From Microcaldota archaeon (GTDB taxonomy: Archaea; Micrarchaeota; Micrarchaeia; Micrarchaeales; Micrarchaeaceae), in the NCBI GenBank assembly GCA_021792115.1, contig JAJYVI010000029.1:1-10441 (forward strand): 10,441 nt of DNA. Direction: 5' to 3'. The notes below the pieces were generated by a model, which searched no databases, was not told the DNA's origin, and was given only the letters and a program-made list of their open reading frames with translations. The translations under genes and the position numbers were made by a program. Numbering within the stretch: position 1 is the first letter of the stretch; each line of letters begins with the position of its first letter. Of the stretch, positions 1 through 7,031 are shown piece by piece.

Positions 1-617
1 CCTCTATCTATATTGAATGTGCCGTCCCTTTTTATCATGCTGTTTATCCCTTTGATACGCAATGAGAGGTAAATGCTGTCCAATGCTGAGCCTGGAATAA
101 ACAAAGATACTAATTTTACAGCCCTGAATACATTCATGCGCCCATTAATATCAAAAATCTTCATTAACATTTTTATTTTAAGGCTATTATGTATTATGCT
201 ATCATTCCATATATCATATACCTTATCAAATCCTGTAGTGATATTGCTTTGGCTTGAAATCAATGGATTGCTTGAAAATAATATATTTGTATACCCATCT
301 ATTTTCAATTTGCTTGCAAGAGTTATTTCATTATTTCCTAAAAAATTTGTTTTCACAAGCCAAGGATCAATATTTTTAAATGAATGAAAGAAGTCTTTAG
401 GGAGGTTGCGCAGATGCGTAACATTTTTATTTGTAAATATTGATGCATGTGAAGGAATTGTCCATGTTCCAGGAGATATTGCATTCAGATATGAAGTTCC
501 GGCACGCGCAAGGGCTGCAGTGTACTGCATTGCATTAATGTCTGCTTGCCTTACAGTATCAAGAAGGAATACAATTATATTCTTTTTATTATTTTTAAGA
601 GATTTTAATTTTGACAT
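1..617 (-). CDS. Sulfatase-like (alkaline phosphatase superfamily) enzyme, N-terminal part, runs off the window
   Basis: The reverse strand is open from an ATG at 617 to the window edge (205 codons, no stop), so the C-terminus is missing. Residues 12-20 give the strand-plus-metal-ligand signature NIIVFLLD followed by TVRQAD, matching the sulfatase/phosphodiesterase pattern 'vDTxRxD'. Residues 35-60 give LARAGTSYLNAISPG then WTIPSHASIFT, matching the family's 'GTxFxNAxSPxxWTxPSHASLFTG' block. The nucleophile position, which is Cys or Ser in true sulfatases (C-x-P-S-R), is Thr53 here (T-I-P-S-H). Phospho-group hydrolysis or transfer is therefore at least as likely as sulfate ester hydrolysis. 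An in-frame TAA lies 18-20 nt upstream, so ATG 617 is the first possible ATG. No signal peptide is visible, suggesting a cytoplasmic enzyme. It is divergent from the flippase-like gene at 776. The family call is fairly sure; the substrate is unknown. Confidence 0.8.
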   Translation of the reverse strand, partial: MSKLKSLKNNKKNIIVFLLDTVRQADINAMQYTAALARAGTSYLNAISPGTWTIPSHASIFTNKNVTHLRNLPKDFFHSFKNIDPWLVKTNFLGNNEITLASKLKIDGYTNILFSSNPLISSQSNITTGFDKVYDIWNDSIIHNSLKIKMLMKIFDINGRMNVFRAVKLVSLFIPGSALDSIYLSLRIKGINSMIKRDGTFNIDR

Positions 618-636
618 GAAATCGGTGATTTATTAC

Positions 637-645
637 ATATTTTAT
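637..645 (-). promoter_or_regulatory. Possible TATA box for the sulfatase-like gene
   Basis: The reverse strand reads ATAAAATAT, centred about 24 nt upstream of the ATG at 617. That is the distance expected for a leaderless archaeal transcript (TATA about 26 nt before the start). The region is so AT-rich that chance matches are likely. A second candidate, ATATTAAAT, lies about 42 nt upstream of the ATG. Confidence 0.3.
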
Positions 646-724
646 GTCTAGTACAAAAATTTAATATAATTTTTAGTTTATTTCTTTTAAAATAAATTTT
701 ATTGCAACTTTATTAAATATTACT

Positions 725-738
725 ATTTAATTATTAAT
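725..738 (+). promoter_or_regulatory. Possible TATA element for the flippase-like gene
   Basis: A run of TTTAATTATTAAT lies about 40-50 nt before the ATG at 776. Transcription would begin near 755-762, leaving a short leader that holds the AGGGAT ribosome binding site at 767-772. Base composition makes this weak; it is given as the best candidate only. Confidence 0.22.
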
Positions 739-775
739 ACAGACAATACAGGCGAACAAACTTAGCAGGGATTTT

Positions 776-1864
776 ATGCAGGATAAGCGCAAAGCTAGTA
801 CTAAACATATAAAAAATAAGTCAAGCAATCGAAATGACAAAGGCAGTAATAATTTATGGTATGAAGCTGCTGAAAAGAATAAAGTAACGAAAAAGAACTA
901 TTCACAAATGATGCATAAAATCAAATTATACACAGTACTTTTTACAGGAATAGGGATAATTATATATTTTGTCATTGCATTCCTTGCAGGTATTATTAAA
1001 GTCGCAGGCATAATAGCATCATCTAAACTCTATATCTATATATTTGCATTTGCAGCAGTATTCGCTGGATACAGCTTAAGATATATAAAATGGTCTTATT
1101 CTCTGAAAAAGTTAGGCATAAAAATACCATTTAAAACAAACTTTAAAGTCTACCTCTCATTGTACTCAATGGATCTCACTCCTGGCAGAATAGGTAGAGT
1201 AATAATGGCATATACATTAAATAAAATCACTAAGGTAAGAATTGCAAAGCTGCTACCTGTTATAATGATGGACATGTTCACAGATTTCCTTGGAGTTGCT
1301 ATACTTGCAATATTCTCTGCAATTTATTTCGATAAATATGTAGTTTACATAATAATTGCTGAGATAATAATTCTTGCACCTTTTGCATTCGTTCTCAATA
1401 GTTGGCTTTATAAAATGTTAAAGAATGTACTTAAGAAAAATAGGTTTCTAAGAGTATTCTCTATATATGGCGATGAATATTTCCTTTCTCAAACAAAACT
1501 AAATAATCTTAAAGTATATCTTGTTTCCGCAAGTGTAAGTGCAGCAGCAATATTTATGAATGCAATGGCTTTGTATACAGTGCTTTTATCAATAGGTTTT
1601 GCAACGCCTGTTCAAGGAGATGTTTTTATTTATTCCACATCTCAGATTTTTGGAATGGTTTCAGCAGTGCCTGGCAATCTTGGAGTTATGGATGGTTTGC
1701 TCGTAGCTATGACCAGCAGCGTATATCATCTCAGTTTTGCAGTAGGATCTGCGGTAACAATAATGACAAGAATGGCAACCCTATGGTTTGGAATCTTTAT
1801 AGGTATTGTATTTTTTCTAATTTCACTTAAATACTGGAAAAGCGAAAAAGAAAATAATAAATAG
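776..1864 (+). CDS. Flippase-like integral membrane protein (lysylphosphatidylglycerol synthase TM / UPF0104 family)
   Basis: A 362-residue polytopic membrane protein. A Lys/Asn-rich cytoplasmic N-terminus of about 48 residues precedes some seven to nine hydrophobic segments (first near 51-75, last near 330-350). Two family signatures are clear: LTPGRIGRVIMAY at 134-146, matching the 'd-x-TPGRxGE' block, and VSAVPGNLGVMDG at 295-307, matching the 'sPxPGGlGvxEg' block. A late R332 and W337 also fit. Members are proposed to move or modify lipid-linked intermediates, and some archaeal relatives are tied to dolichol-linked N-glycan transfer, but no substrate can be read here. The start is well supported: AGGGAT at 767-772, exactly 3 nt before ATG. 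Its closeness to a pilin operon rich in N-glycosylation sequons makes a role in glycolipid handling conceivable, as inference only. Confidence 0.85.
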   Translation: MQDKRKASTKHIKNKSSNRNDKGSNNLWYEAAEKNKVTKKNYSQMMHKIKLYTVLFTGIGIIIYFVIAFLAGIIKVAGIIASSKLYIYIFAFAAVFAGYSLRYIKWSYSLKKLGIKIPFKTNFKVYLSLYSMDLTPGRIGRVIMAYTLNKITKVRIAKLLPVIMMDMFTDFLGVAILAIFSAIYFDKYVVYIIIAEIIILAPFAFVLNSWLYKMLKNVLKKNRFLRVFSIYGDEYFLSQTKLNNLKVYLVSASVSAAAIFMNAMALYTVLLSIGFATPVQGDVFIYSTSQIFGMVSAVPGNLGVMDGLLVAMTSSVYHLSFAVGSAVTIMTRMATLWFGIFIGIVFFLISLKYWKSEKENNK

Positions 1865-1920
1865 GAAAATAAGAAAAGTAAATATTATGATATACAATTC
1901 TAAGATTAAGGGGCGATTTA

Positions 1921-2628
1921 ATGGAGATAAAAAATAAAGTTATACCTCAAAAAGATATTGATAATTTAAAAAAGCAAATGAGACAGATAAAATTATGGCA
2001 TGATCGTACAAATGCAGAGGAAGGAATTGTACAAGCAATACATGCAAACCCTAGAATGCTTACTGAAAAAGTACATGGCATATTTGATAACATTCTTGTT
2101 GCAAAGTATTTTATTGATAAAGGAAACGAAAAGATAAATAAGGCAATAATAGATGCTGCACCTGAAATACTTAATAAATATTACTCTGATTTTGGGCAAG
2201 AATACGGTTATGATAATTTCAGTGGATTAAGCCAGAAAAAACATAGTATAGGATATTCAATTGCAATTAAAAATACTTCGTTGATAACATATATGCTTGA
2301 AAAAAATGCAGATCTTGCAGAGGATAATGATTTCATAAAAACTGCAATTGAATTTGGATCTGATGAAACAATAAAATATCTTATTGACAATTTTACGCCA
2401 AAGATATTTGCTATTGATGAAAAAAGCAATAGATTATTTGCAAGTCTGATCCTTAATATTACAGAATCTATAGGTATTGTTAGCTCTATTGAAAATAAAC
2501 TGAAAATAATTATGGAAGAGTTACCTACAGATAGCAATAACAGAAATTACTTTAATAGACTTAATAAGGAGATTAGCAAATTCAAAACAGATTACTTTAA
2601 AAAGTTTGAAAAAAAGCAGAAAGAATGA
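1921..2628 (+). CDS. Ankyrin-like helical repeat protein of unknown function
   Basis: A 235-residue soluble, charged protein with no membrane segment or signal peptide. Residues about 108-158 show paired short helices in an ankyrin-like arrangement: SIAIKNTSLITYMLEKNADL followed by FIKTAIEFGSDETIKYLIDN. An earlier, weaker unit covers about 45-90 (ILVAKYFIDKGNEKINKAII). The canonical G-x-TPLHxA core is missing, so this is a degenerate relative or another alpha-solenoid. The C-terminus (205-235) is Lys/Glu-rich, probably helical. Translation starts after GGGGCGAT at 1910-1917, 3 nt from ATG. It follows the flippase-like gene by 56 nt in the same direction and may be co-transcribed with it. Binding to another protein is the default inference; no partner is indicated. 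Confidence 0.7.
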   Translation: MEIKNKVIPQKDIDNLKKQMRQIKLWHDRTNAEEGIVQAIHANPRMLTEKVHGIFDNILVAKYFIDKGNEKINKAIIDAAPEILNKYYSDFGQEYGYDNFSGLSQKKHSIGYSIAIKNTSLITYMLEKNADLAEDNDFIKTAIEFGSDETIKYLIDNFTPKIFAIDEKSNRLFASLILNITESIGIVSSIENKLKIIMEELPTDSNNRNYFNRLNKEISKFKTDYFKKFEKKQKE

Positions 2629-2763
2629 GTTCTGATCTACAAAAATGATTGCATCAAGTTTTATTCATGTAGTAAATATTTTATAGTGAATACAGTCATA
2701 TTAAAATAGCAGTATATACAATAGATTATTCACGAATCCTTGTTAAATAATAATAAGATAGCG

Positions 2764-2785
2764 TAAGCATTGAGTAATAAGCATT
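2764..2785. repeat. Short direct repeat TAAGCATT x2, possible operator
   Basis: Two exact copies of TAAGCATT start 14 bp apart, about 160-180 bp upstream of the ATPase gene. Tandem half-sites can be regulator sites, but the repeat is short and AT-rich, so chance is a serious alternative. Confidence 0.2.
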
Positions 2786-2850
2786 ACCTTAATTGTAATA
2801 CACCATATAGAAATTTCTTATCATCAAATTATTACTTTTTAATTTATACA

Positions 2851-2862
2851 AAAATATAAATA
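2851..2862 (+). promoter_or_regulatory. Candidate BRE/TATA box for the pilus operon
   Basis: AAAA directly followed by TATAAATA (2855-2862) is a good match to the archaeal purine-rich BRE plus TATA box. It predicts transcription from about 2884-2888 and a leader of roughly 55 nt. An alternative, TAATATA at 2914-2920, lies 23-29 nt upstream of ATG 2943 and would give a leaderless mRNA, in keeping with the lack of a ribosome binding site before the ATPase gene. Confidence 0.35.
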
Positions 2863-2942
2863 CTTTTACTTTTGTAAATATTTATTTATTTAAGTATAAT
2901 AAATTATTTAATGTAATATAGCATAATGTAGAGTATAATTTG

Positions 2943-4463
2943 ATGATAATGATGAGTTTATTAGGATTTAGAAAAAAACCTGATAGAAAAGAAAATTGGG
3001 ATGAAACGTCTGAACTTAGCTTTACAATAACCAATGATTATCCGGACACATCTGATGAACAGAAAAAATACATCTTAATAGGCAAAAAAGGGCGCAATAA
3101 GATATATTCATTGGATGCAAGGGGCATAAACAGCACAGAAATTAGTATATTAAACCGAATAAAATACAAAACTATTATTGCACTTGCAGGGCTTAATTTC
3201 AAGGATTATAGCAAAGAGAATATAGATAAAGCAGCAAATATCGCAATGGGATTTCTAGCAGGAGAGGAAACGTATAGTGATAAAAATTTTCTTTCTTATA
3301 TAATTGCCCATGATACAATAGGCTATGGCCCAATTGGTATTATACTTGATAACGCAGAGAACATTGAAGAGATCCTTATAAACTCTCCAGATACTAACAT
3401 AATTATATTTCACCATAAATATGGCTATTGCAAAACAAATATGAAGTTCAATGGAGAACGACAATTTAGATTTACAATAAATAAGCTAATAGAGTCTATT
3501 GGGAGAGAGCTAAACTCGGAATTCCCTATAATTGATGCTAATATTTTCAATGGCTCAAGAATACATGCACAGTTAAGCCCGTATGCTACAAAAGGAGCTA
3601 TTGCATCAATACGGCTGAACCAGGACTTGAAATTTGATCTCAGAAGGATTATTGAAAATAATACTGCTTCGTGCGACTTAATTGCATACATATGGATGGC
3701 ATTGGAATGCGGTATGAATATAGTCATCTCAGGCGCGCCTGCATCTGGCAAAACTTCACTCCTTGTTGGGCTTACATGCCTTTTGCCAAGATACCATAGA
3801 ATCGTTAGCATTGAAGAGGATATGAATGAAATAAGGCTTGGAGGAAGCATGATAAACTCTGTGTCTTTGCAGGGCATGACAGGCAATAGCAAGGCAAGTA
3901 CACAAAGCCAAGTAATAAATTCTCTAAGGCTAAGACCTGACAGAATTATTATAGGAGAAATACGAGGGGCAGAAGCCAGTGAGCTTTTTTCAGGAGCAAA
4001 TATCGGTGTGCCTTTTGCAACTACTATGCATAGCAGTGGAAATGGCAGTTTACTTGTAAACAAGCTAATTTCAAAGCCGATGAACGTGCAACCTCAGGCC
4101 ATTGGGATGCTTGATATTTCTATATTTATGAAGCAGGATTTAAACTTTAGAAAACTTCAAAGCATAACAGAATATAAATGGCTTATAAGAGGCGAGATAA
4201 CAGCAAATGAAGTGGAAAGGAGTGAAGAAAACGGGCTAGCTTTCAAAGAAATACTTGTTGCTCATGACTTAGAATTAGATTTTAAAGAGTTAAGGCATTC
4301 AAAAACAATTGCAAAATTCAGTAAATCTCGGCTTATGCCGATTGCAGATACAATAAAGGAACTCAAAAAAAGATCCCTGTACTTATCGCAAATAAACAAT
4401 CCTGAAAACATGCACAAAAATACAGAAGATTTCATTGCAATGTATAGCAACATAGAGGATTAA
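2943..4463 (+). CDS. Type IV pilus/type II secretion assembly ATPase (VirB11/GspE/TadA-EpdL-like)
   Basis: A hexameric P-loop ATPase that powers filament assembly at the inner face of the membrane. Residue numbers count from a possible TTG at 2940; ATG 2943 is preferred, and ATGs at 2949 and 2952 are alternatives, with no clear ribosome binding site before any of them. Visible motifs: Walker A GAPASGKT at 265-272; Asp box IVSIEEDMNEI at 288-298; degenerate Walker B RIIIGEIRGAE at 335-345; His box TTMHSSGNG at 361-369. Upstream, GYGPIGIILDNAENIEEI (128-145) and GSRIHAQL (205-212), followed by SIRL, are the conserved N-terminal domain blocks of the archaeal/TadA branch. At about 506 residues the length is normal for an archaeal secretion ATPase. 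Its stop lies directly against the next ATG (TAA-ATG). First gene of the operon, with high confidence in function. Assembly rather than retraction is inferred because only one ATPase is present. Confidence 0.93.
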   Translation: MIMMSLLGFRKKPDRKENWDETSELSFTITNDYPDTSDEQKKYILIGKKGRNKIYSLDARGINSTEISILNRIKYKTIIALAGLNFKDYSKENIDKAANIAMGFLAGEETYSDKNFLSYIIAHDTIGYGPIGIILDNAENIEEILINSPDTNIIIFHHKYGYCKTNMKFNGERQFRFTINKLIESIGRELNSEFPIIDANIFNGSRIHAQLSPYATKGAIASIRLNQDLKFDLRRIIENNTASCDLIAYIWMALECGMNIVISGAPASGKTSLLVGLTCLLPRYHRIVSIEEDMNEIRLGGSMINSVSLQGMTGNSKASTQSQVINSLRLRPDRIIIGEIRGAEASELFSGANIGVPFATTMHSSGNGSLLVNKLISKPMNVQPQAIGMLDISIFMKQDLNFRKLQSITEYKWLIRGEITANEVERSEENGLAFKEILVAHDLELDFKELRHSKTIAKFSKSRLMPIADTIKELKKRSLYLSQINNPENMHKNTEDFIAMYSNIED

Positions 4464-5243
4464 ATGAAAATAAATGTTATTAAATATACAAGGAATATAG
4501 TGGTATTTAAAAAACAGATAGCTGTAGATGCTAGTGCAATTGCATCATTATTTCTTGTGTTAATATTTATAGGGGTAAATGTAGGTATGCTTGCATCAAT
4601 CATTCTTCCTTTATTTGCTGTTATTTTGGTCCTTGAAGTTCATTCGCAAAATAGAAAAATTATGAACAATCAAATTGATGAACTGCTACTCATCCTCCAT
4701 GCCACTATGATTAACTTACAGAGTAAAATGACAACATATAATAGCATAAAAGGCGCGTTGAGTATGATTAATGTAAATTCTGGTAAGCATTCACGTGTGG
4801 ATGATAGACTAGTCTTTAATGTATTCAACAGAATAGTAAATGAACTAAAATTTCATGATATTGGAAATGCAATAGACTCTACAATTAATAGAAGTCTGAA
4901 AAGCGATGAAAATGAGATGCCTGCATTTCTTTTAACAGCATTATTCGATATTGCCAATGACTACAAATCAAACCAGGATATTTTTATTTCGATAAAAAAT
5001 GCGTATAGAGGAATACAAATAATGAAGATCAACATGCAGAATAAGCGCATGAATAATATAAAGAAATTTTTTACACTAGGAGTAGTGCTTACAACAGTAG
5101 TTCCCAGCATCATGCTATTTGGATTTATAGCATATTCTATGATATTCTATTCATACAGTGAATTTATGATATTCAGCATCATACTTGCAGGCATATTTCC
5201 ATGTGCATATATGATACTACAGATGCAAGTCAGCAGCATATAA
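4464..5243 (+). CDS. Pilus platform membrane protein 1 (TadB/TadC-like, T2SSF domain)
   Basis: A 259-residue membrane protein with the platform layout: hydrophobic hairpin at about 24-58, a cytoplasmic helical domain at about 62-198, and two closing membrane segments at about 203-228 and 233-254. The start of the cytoplasmic domain (NNQIDELLLILHATMINLQS, 68-87) follows the T2SSF pattern of a helix ending in an 'LP-x-x-L' like block before the 'aG.sl..Al' helix (here YNSIKGALS). It is expected to sit on the ATPase ring and pass its motion to pilin subunits. GAGGAT at 4455-4460 lies 3 nt before ATG, inside the end of the ATPase gene, so translation is probably coupled. It is followed by a second, distinct platform protein, as in Tad and Epd systems, rather than one long fused FlaJ-type protein. 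Confidence 0.82.
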   Translation: MKINVIKYTRNIVVFKKQIAVDASAIASLFLVLIFIGVNVGMLASIILPLFAVILVLEVHSQNRKIMNNQIDELLLILHATMINLQSKMTTYNSIKGALSMINVNSGKHSRVDDRLVFNVFNRIVNELKFHDIGNAIDSTINRSLKSDENEMPAFLLTALFDIANDYKSNQDIFISIKNAYRGIQIMKINMQNKRMNNIKKFFTLGVVLTTVVPSIMLFGFIAYSMIFYSYSEFMIFSIILAGIFPCAYMILQMQVSSI

Positions 5244-5249
5244 GGTGAT
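5244..5249 (+). promoter_or_regulatory. Strong ribosome binding site GGTGAT with no canonical start at the expected place
   Basis: GGTGAT is a perfect match to the archaeal anti-Shine-Dalgarno sequence and follows the stop of the first platform gene at once. Three nt further, at 5253, stands ATT, in frame with the second platform gene. In this window several genes place the start exactly 3 nt after such a hexamer. This argues that translation of the second platform protein begins at 5253 (ATT) or 5256 (ATA). Confidence 0.55.
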
Positions 5250-5330
5250 TAGATTATAAAGGTAATTAGTTCAATTAAAAATAAGATATTCCAATATTCA
5301 GATAATAGGATTACAAAATACAATAAAAGT

Positions 5331-6113
5331 GTGCCATATCAATCACCCTCTCTAGTGCTTGTAGCAGAAACAGGATTGTTTGTGCTTGGAATTTTACTTA
5401 CAATTTGGAATTTACTAATACCTGGAATTGCTATATTTGTCTGCTTTGCTGTAATATTTATAATTTCAAAAAATAAACATAGAAAAACCCAAATAAATAA
5501 TGATGTATATGATTTTATTTCACATCTGATTTACTGGTATAAACTCAAAAAAAGCAGACTGCATCTTATTGAATCTTCATTAAGCAGGAAATTCTTCTTC
5601 TATAATGATGTAACCAATGCCTTGGTAATATATAGGAACTGCGGAAATGCTAAAGAGGCATTCAAACATATTAATACAAATAATTCTTTTTATCTACGGC
5701 AGGTATTAAATCTGATTGCACAGTGCATTGACTCTGGAATTGATATTTACAGTGCATTGAATGAAATAAAAAAGCAATTCGATATTGAAAGAAAATACGA
5801 GGAAGGCATGCATAAAGAAACGCAGAGCTCGGTTTCAATGATGCAAATAGGCTCATCAGTATTTTTCCCAATATTCAGCGGGATAAGTATGAATATATTG
5901 AAGTTCACAAGTCAGATGAATGGAGTTACATTCAATTTCTGGAGCTTTTCAGTTCTTTTCATAGCTTATATTATAACTATAGCATTCATTAATTTTAGAT
6001 ATAAGGATAGCAATTTGCGCTCAAAAGCAGAAAACATTATGTTGCTTGCGCTGTTTTCTGTCATTCTCTTCAAAGCATCATCATCAGCAATATCTCATTC
6101 TCTTATTATATAA
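5331..6113 (+). CDS. Pilus platform membrane protein 2 (TadB/TadC-like, T2SSF domain)
   Basis: A membrane protein of 260 residues from GTG 5331. The frame is open back to a TAG at 5250-5252, and the likely true product is 285-286 residues from ATT 5253 or ATA 5256, adding a basic, first-helix-like N-terminus (KVISSIKNKIFQYSD...). GTG 5331 has no ribosome binding site close to it; 5253 has a perfect one. From the GTG, membrane segments lie at about 12-46, 168-190, 203-222 and 234-254. The cytoplasmic part (47-165) ends in RQVLNLIAQCIDSGIDIYSA (123-142), a good match to the T2SSF 'l..ia..i.aG.sl..aL' helix pair. It carries one more C-terminal membrane segment than the first platform protein. 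The pair probably forms a heteromeric platform over the ATPase. Family confidence is good; the exact start is open. Confidence 0.8.
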   Translation: MPYQSPSLVLVAETGLFVLGILLTIWNLLIPGIAIFVCFAVIFIISKNKHRKTQINNDVYDFISHLIYWYKLKKSRLHLIESSLSRKFFFYNDVTNALVIYRNCGNAKEAFKHINTNNSFYLRQVLNLIAQCIDSGIDIYSALNEIKKQFDIERKYEEGMHKETQSSVSMMQIGSSVFFPIFSGISMNILKFTSQMNGVTFNFWSFSVLFIAYIITIAFINFRYKDSNLRSKAENIMLLALFSVILFKASSSAISHSLII

Positions 6114-6157
6114 AACAAAAATACCAGCAGAAATGAAATAGTAATACACATGTAAAA

Positions 6158-6163
6158 AGTGAT
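6158..6163 (+). promoter_or_regulatory. Ribosome binding site AGTGAT deciding the long form of pilin 1
   Basis: AGTGAT ends 3 nt before ATG 6167, the same spacing as at 776, 1921, 4464 and 7032. It supports translation of the full 71-residue leader of pilin 1 instead of the internal TTG at 6344. Confidence 0.5.
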
Positions 6164-6166
6164 AAA

Positions 6167-6553
6167 ATGAAAAACAAAAATAAAAGTATGAAGAATAAGA
6201 AAAATTTAATTAAAATGAAAGTAGATAACCCAGGCATTGAAATAAAGCATGCATCCGGTGCCTCTAAAAAGATAAAAAGTGGGATAATTAACCGATTGTT
6301 ATCTGCAGCATGCAATGTTGTGTTTTTTCAGGATATACTGGCATTGGCTGCAACAAGGCCATTAACCGGTAAAAGACTCCAAGGATCTATAGAATATATA
6401 ATGATCCTATCTGCAGTAACAATAATAGTTGTCATAGCATTATCAATGATGACTCAGCTCAAGGGAGTCATACTTCATTCATTCTATAATACAAGCAACC
6501 AGAGCGGAGCACAGCTGTTAAGCAAAGAGCTAAAGAACTTAAGCAGTATTTGA
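6167..6553 (+). CDS. Type IV pilin-like protein 1 with class III signal sequence and unusually long leader
   Basis: A 128-residue protein. Residues 68-77 read GKRLQGSIEY and are followed by a hydrophobic helix (78-95). This is the archaeal class III (DUF361-type) prepilin signature: basic residues, then Q at +1 and E at +5 (Q72, E76), with cleavage expected before Q72. The mature subunit would be only 57 residues, almost all alpha helix, like the small main pilins of Epd/Tad/Flp filaments. The leader is odd: 71 residues, Lys/Asn-rich up to about 38, then a semi-hydrophobic stretch (39-62). The ATG at 6167 has an in-register AGTGAT three nt upstream, supporting the long form. A TTG at 6344 would give a normal 12-residue leader but lacks a site at that spacing. 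Candidate major pilin by size and position. Confidence 0.8.
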   Translation: MKNKNKSMKNKKNLIKMKVDNPGIEIKHASGASKKIKSGIINRLLSAACNVVFFQDILALAATRPLTGKRLQGSIEYIMILSAVTIIVVIALSMMTQLKGVILHSFYNTSNQSGAQLLSKELKNLSSI

Positions 6554-6557
6554 TTGC

Positions 6558-6989
6558 ATGCCAAGAAAATTAAATATATTATTTCAGTTAATGCAGGTAT
6601 ACGGCTATTCTTATAGGTATTTTGCAAAAATTCGTATACAACTTTCATTTGAGTTTATGGTTTACCTTGCAGTCGCAATAAGCTCTATAACAGCAGGTAT
6701 AGGAATGCTCATACATTTTCACTCAACAGCTTTCTCATTATCTAATAAAATAGACTTGGAAAATTTTGCATTGCTTATAAATAATAATATTGGGCAAGTA
6801 GGAACTTTCCAGGCGATTATACCTCAAGGATTATGCAGCGCAAGACCTGAAAATACTATAAGCCAACTTAAGGCACTTGTTTCAGCAAGCGCAATAGTCA
6901 TTGACAGCAATGATCTATGTAATGGAAGCAAGCCTTTTGGCACTGTGGAGCTTAATTACCTGTCAAATGGGAGTATTGAAATAAGATAA
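6558..6989 (+). CDS. Type IV pilin-like protein 2 (QLSFEF signature)
   Basis: A 143-residue protein. Residues 24-33 read KIRIQLSFEF and lead into a membrane helix (34-52), giving Q28 at +1 and E32 at +5 after a basic 27-residue leader (R3, K4, R20, K24, R26). The mature 116-residue subunit has an N-terminal pilin helix and a small extracellular head with two cysteines (C93, C121) that could form a disulfide, and a single sequon near its C-terminus (N137). The start lies 4 nt after the previous TGA; only TGAT of the usual hexamer is present (6551-6554), so translation is probably coupled. The head domain is not recognised. A minor pilin role is inferred from size and place. Confidence 0.72.
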   Translation: MPRKLNILFQLMQVYGYSYRYFAKIRIQLSFEFMVYLAVAISSITAGIGMLIHFHSTAFSLSNKIDLENFALLINNNIGQVGTFQAIIPQGLCSARPENTISQLKALVSASAIVIDSNDLCNGSKPFGTVELNYLSNGSIEIR

Positions 6990-7022
6990 CAGGACTAGAC
7001 AAGAGATTACTTAAAACGATAC

Positions 7023-7028
7023 AAGGAT
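7023..7028 (+). promoter_or_regulatory. Ribosome binding site AAGGAT for pilin-like protein 3
   Basis: AAGGAT followed by TTT and ATG 7032 repeats the arrangement seen at 767-778 (AGGGAT-TTT-ATG). It fixes the start of a gene that would otherwise be doubted because its leader is just three residues long. Confidence 0.45.
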
Positions 7029-7031
7029 TTT

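Larger units (their letters stand above)
2629..2942. other. AT-rich intergenic region upstream of the pilus operon
   Basis: I see no convincing gene or structured RNA in this stretch on either strand. It should hold the end of the preceding transcript and the promoter of the pilus operon. Visible elements are an 8-bp direct repeat (TAAGCATT at 2764-2771 and 2778-2785, 14 bp apart) and TATA-like boxes at 2855-2862 and 2914-2920. Confidence 0.6.

Noticed and set aside
73..651. Two plus-strand open frames (73-387 and 406-651)
   Set aside because: They lie opposite the continuous minus-strand sulfatase-like frame, which carries recognisable motifs; the plus-strand translations show no family pattern.
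2850..2890. Apparent inverted repeat around TATAAATAC and GTAAATATT
   Set aside because: Only about 7 of 12 positions pair, which is expected by chance in such AT-rich DNA.
2629..2939. Search for a tRNA, small RNA or CRISPR repeats in the intergenic region
   Set aside because: No cloverleaf, GC-rich stem or repeated spacer pattern could be seen; only short AT-rich repeats are present.
3425..4063. A 212-codon minus-strand open frame opposite the ATPase gene
   Set aside because: It is antisense to the Walker A/B region of a clearly real gene and its translation has no recognisable motif or ribosome binding site.
5244..5258. A frame from GTG 5245 as the start of the second platform gene
   Set aside because: It reads GTG-ATT-AGA-TTA-TAA and stops at once, and it is in another frame.
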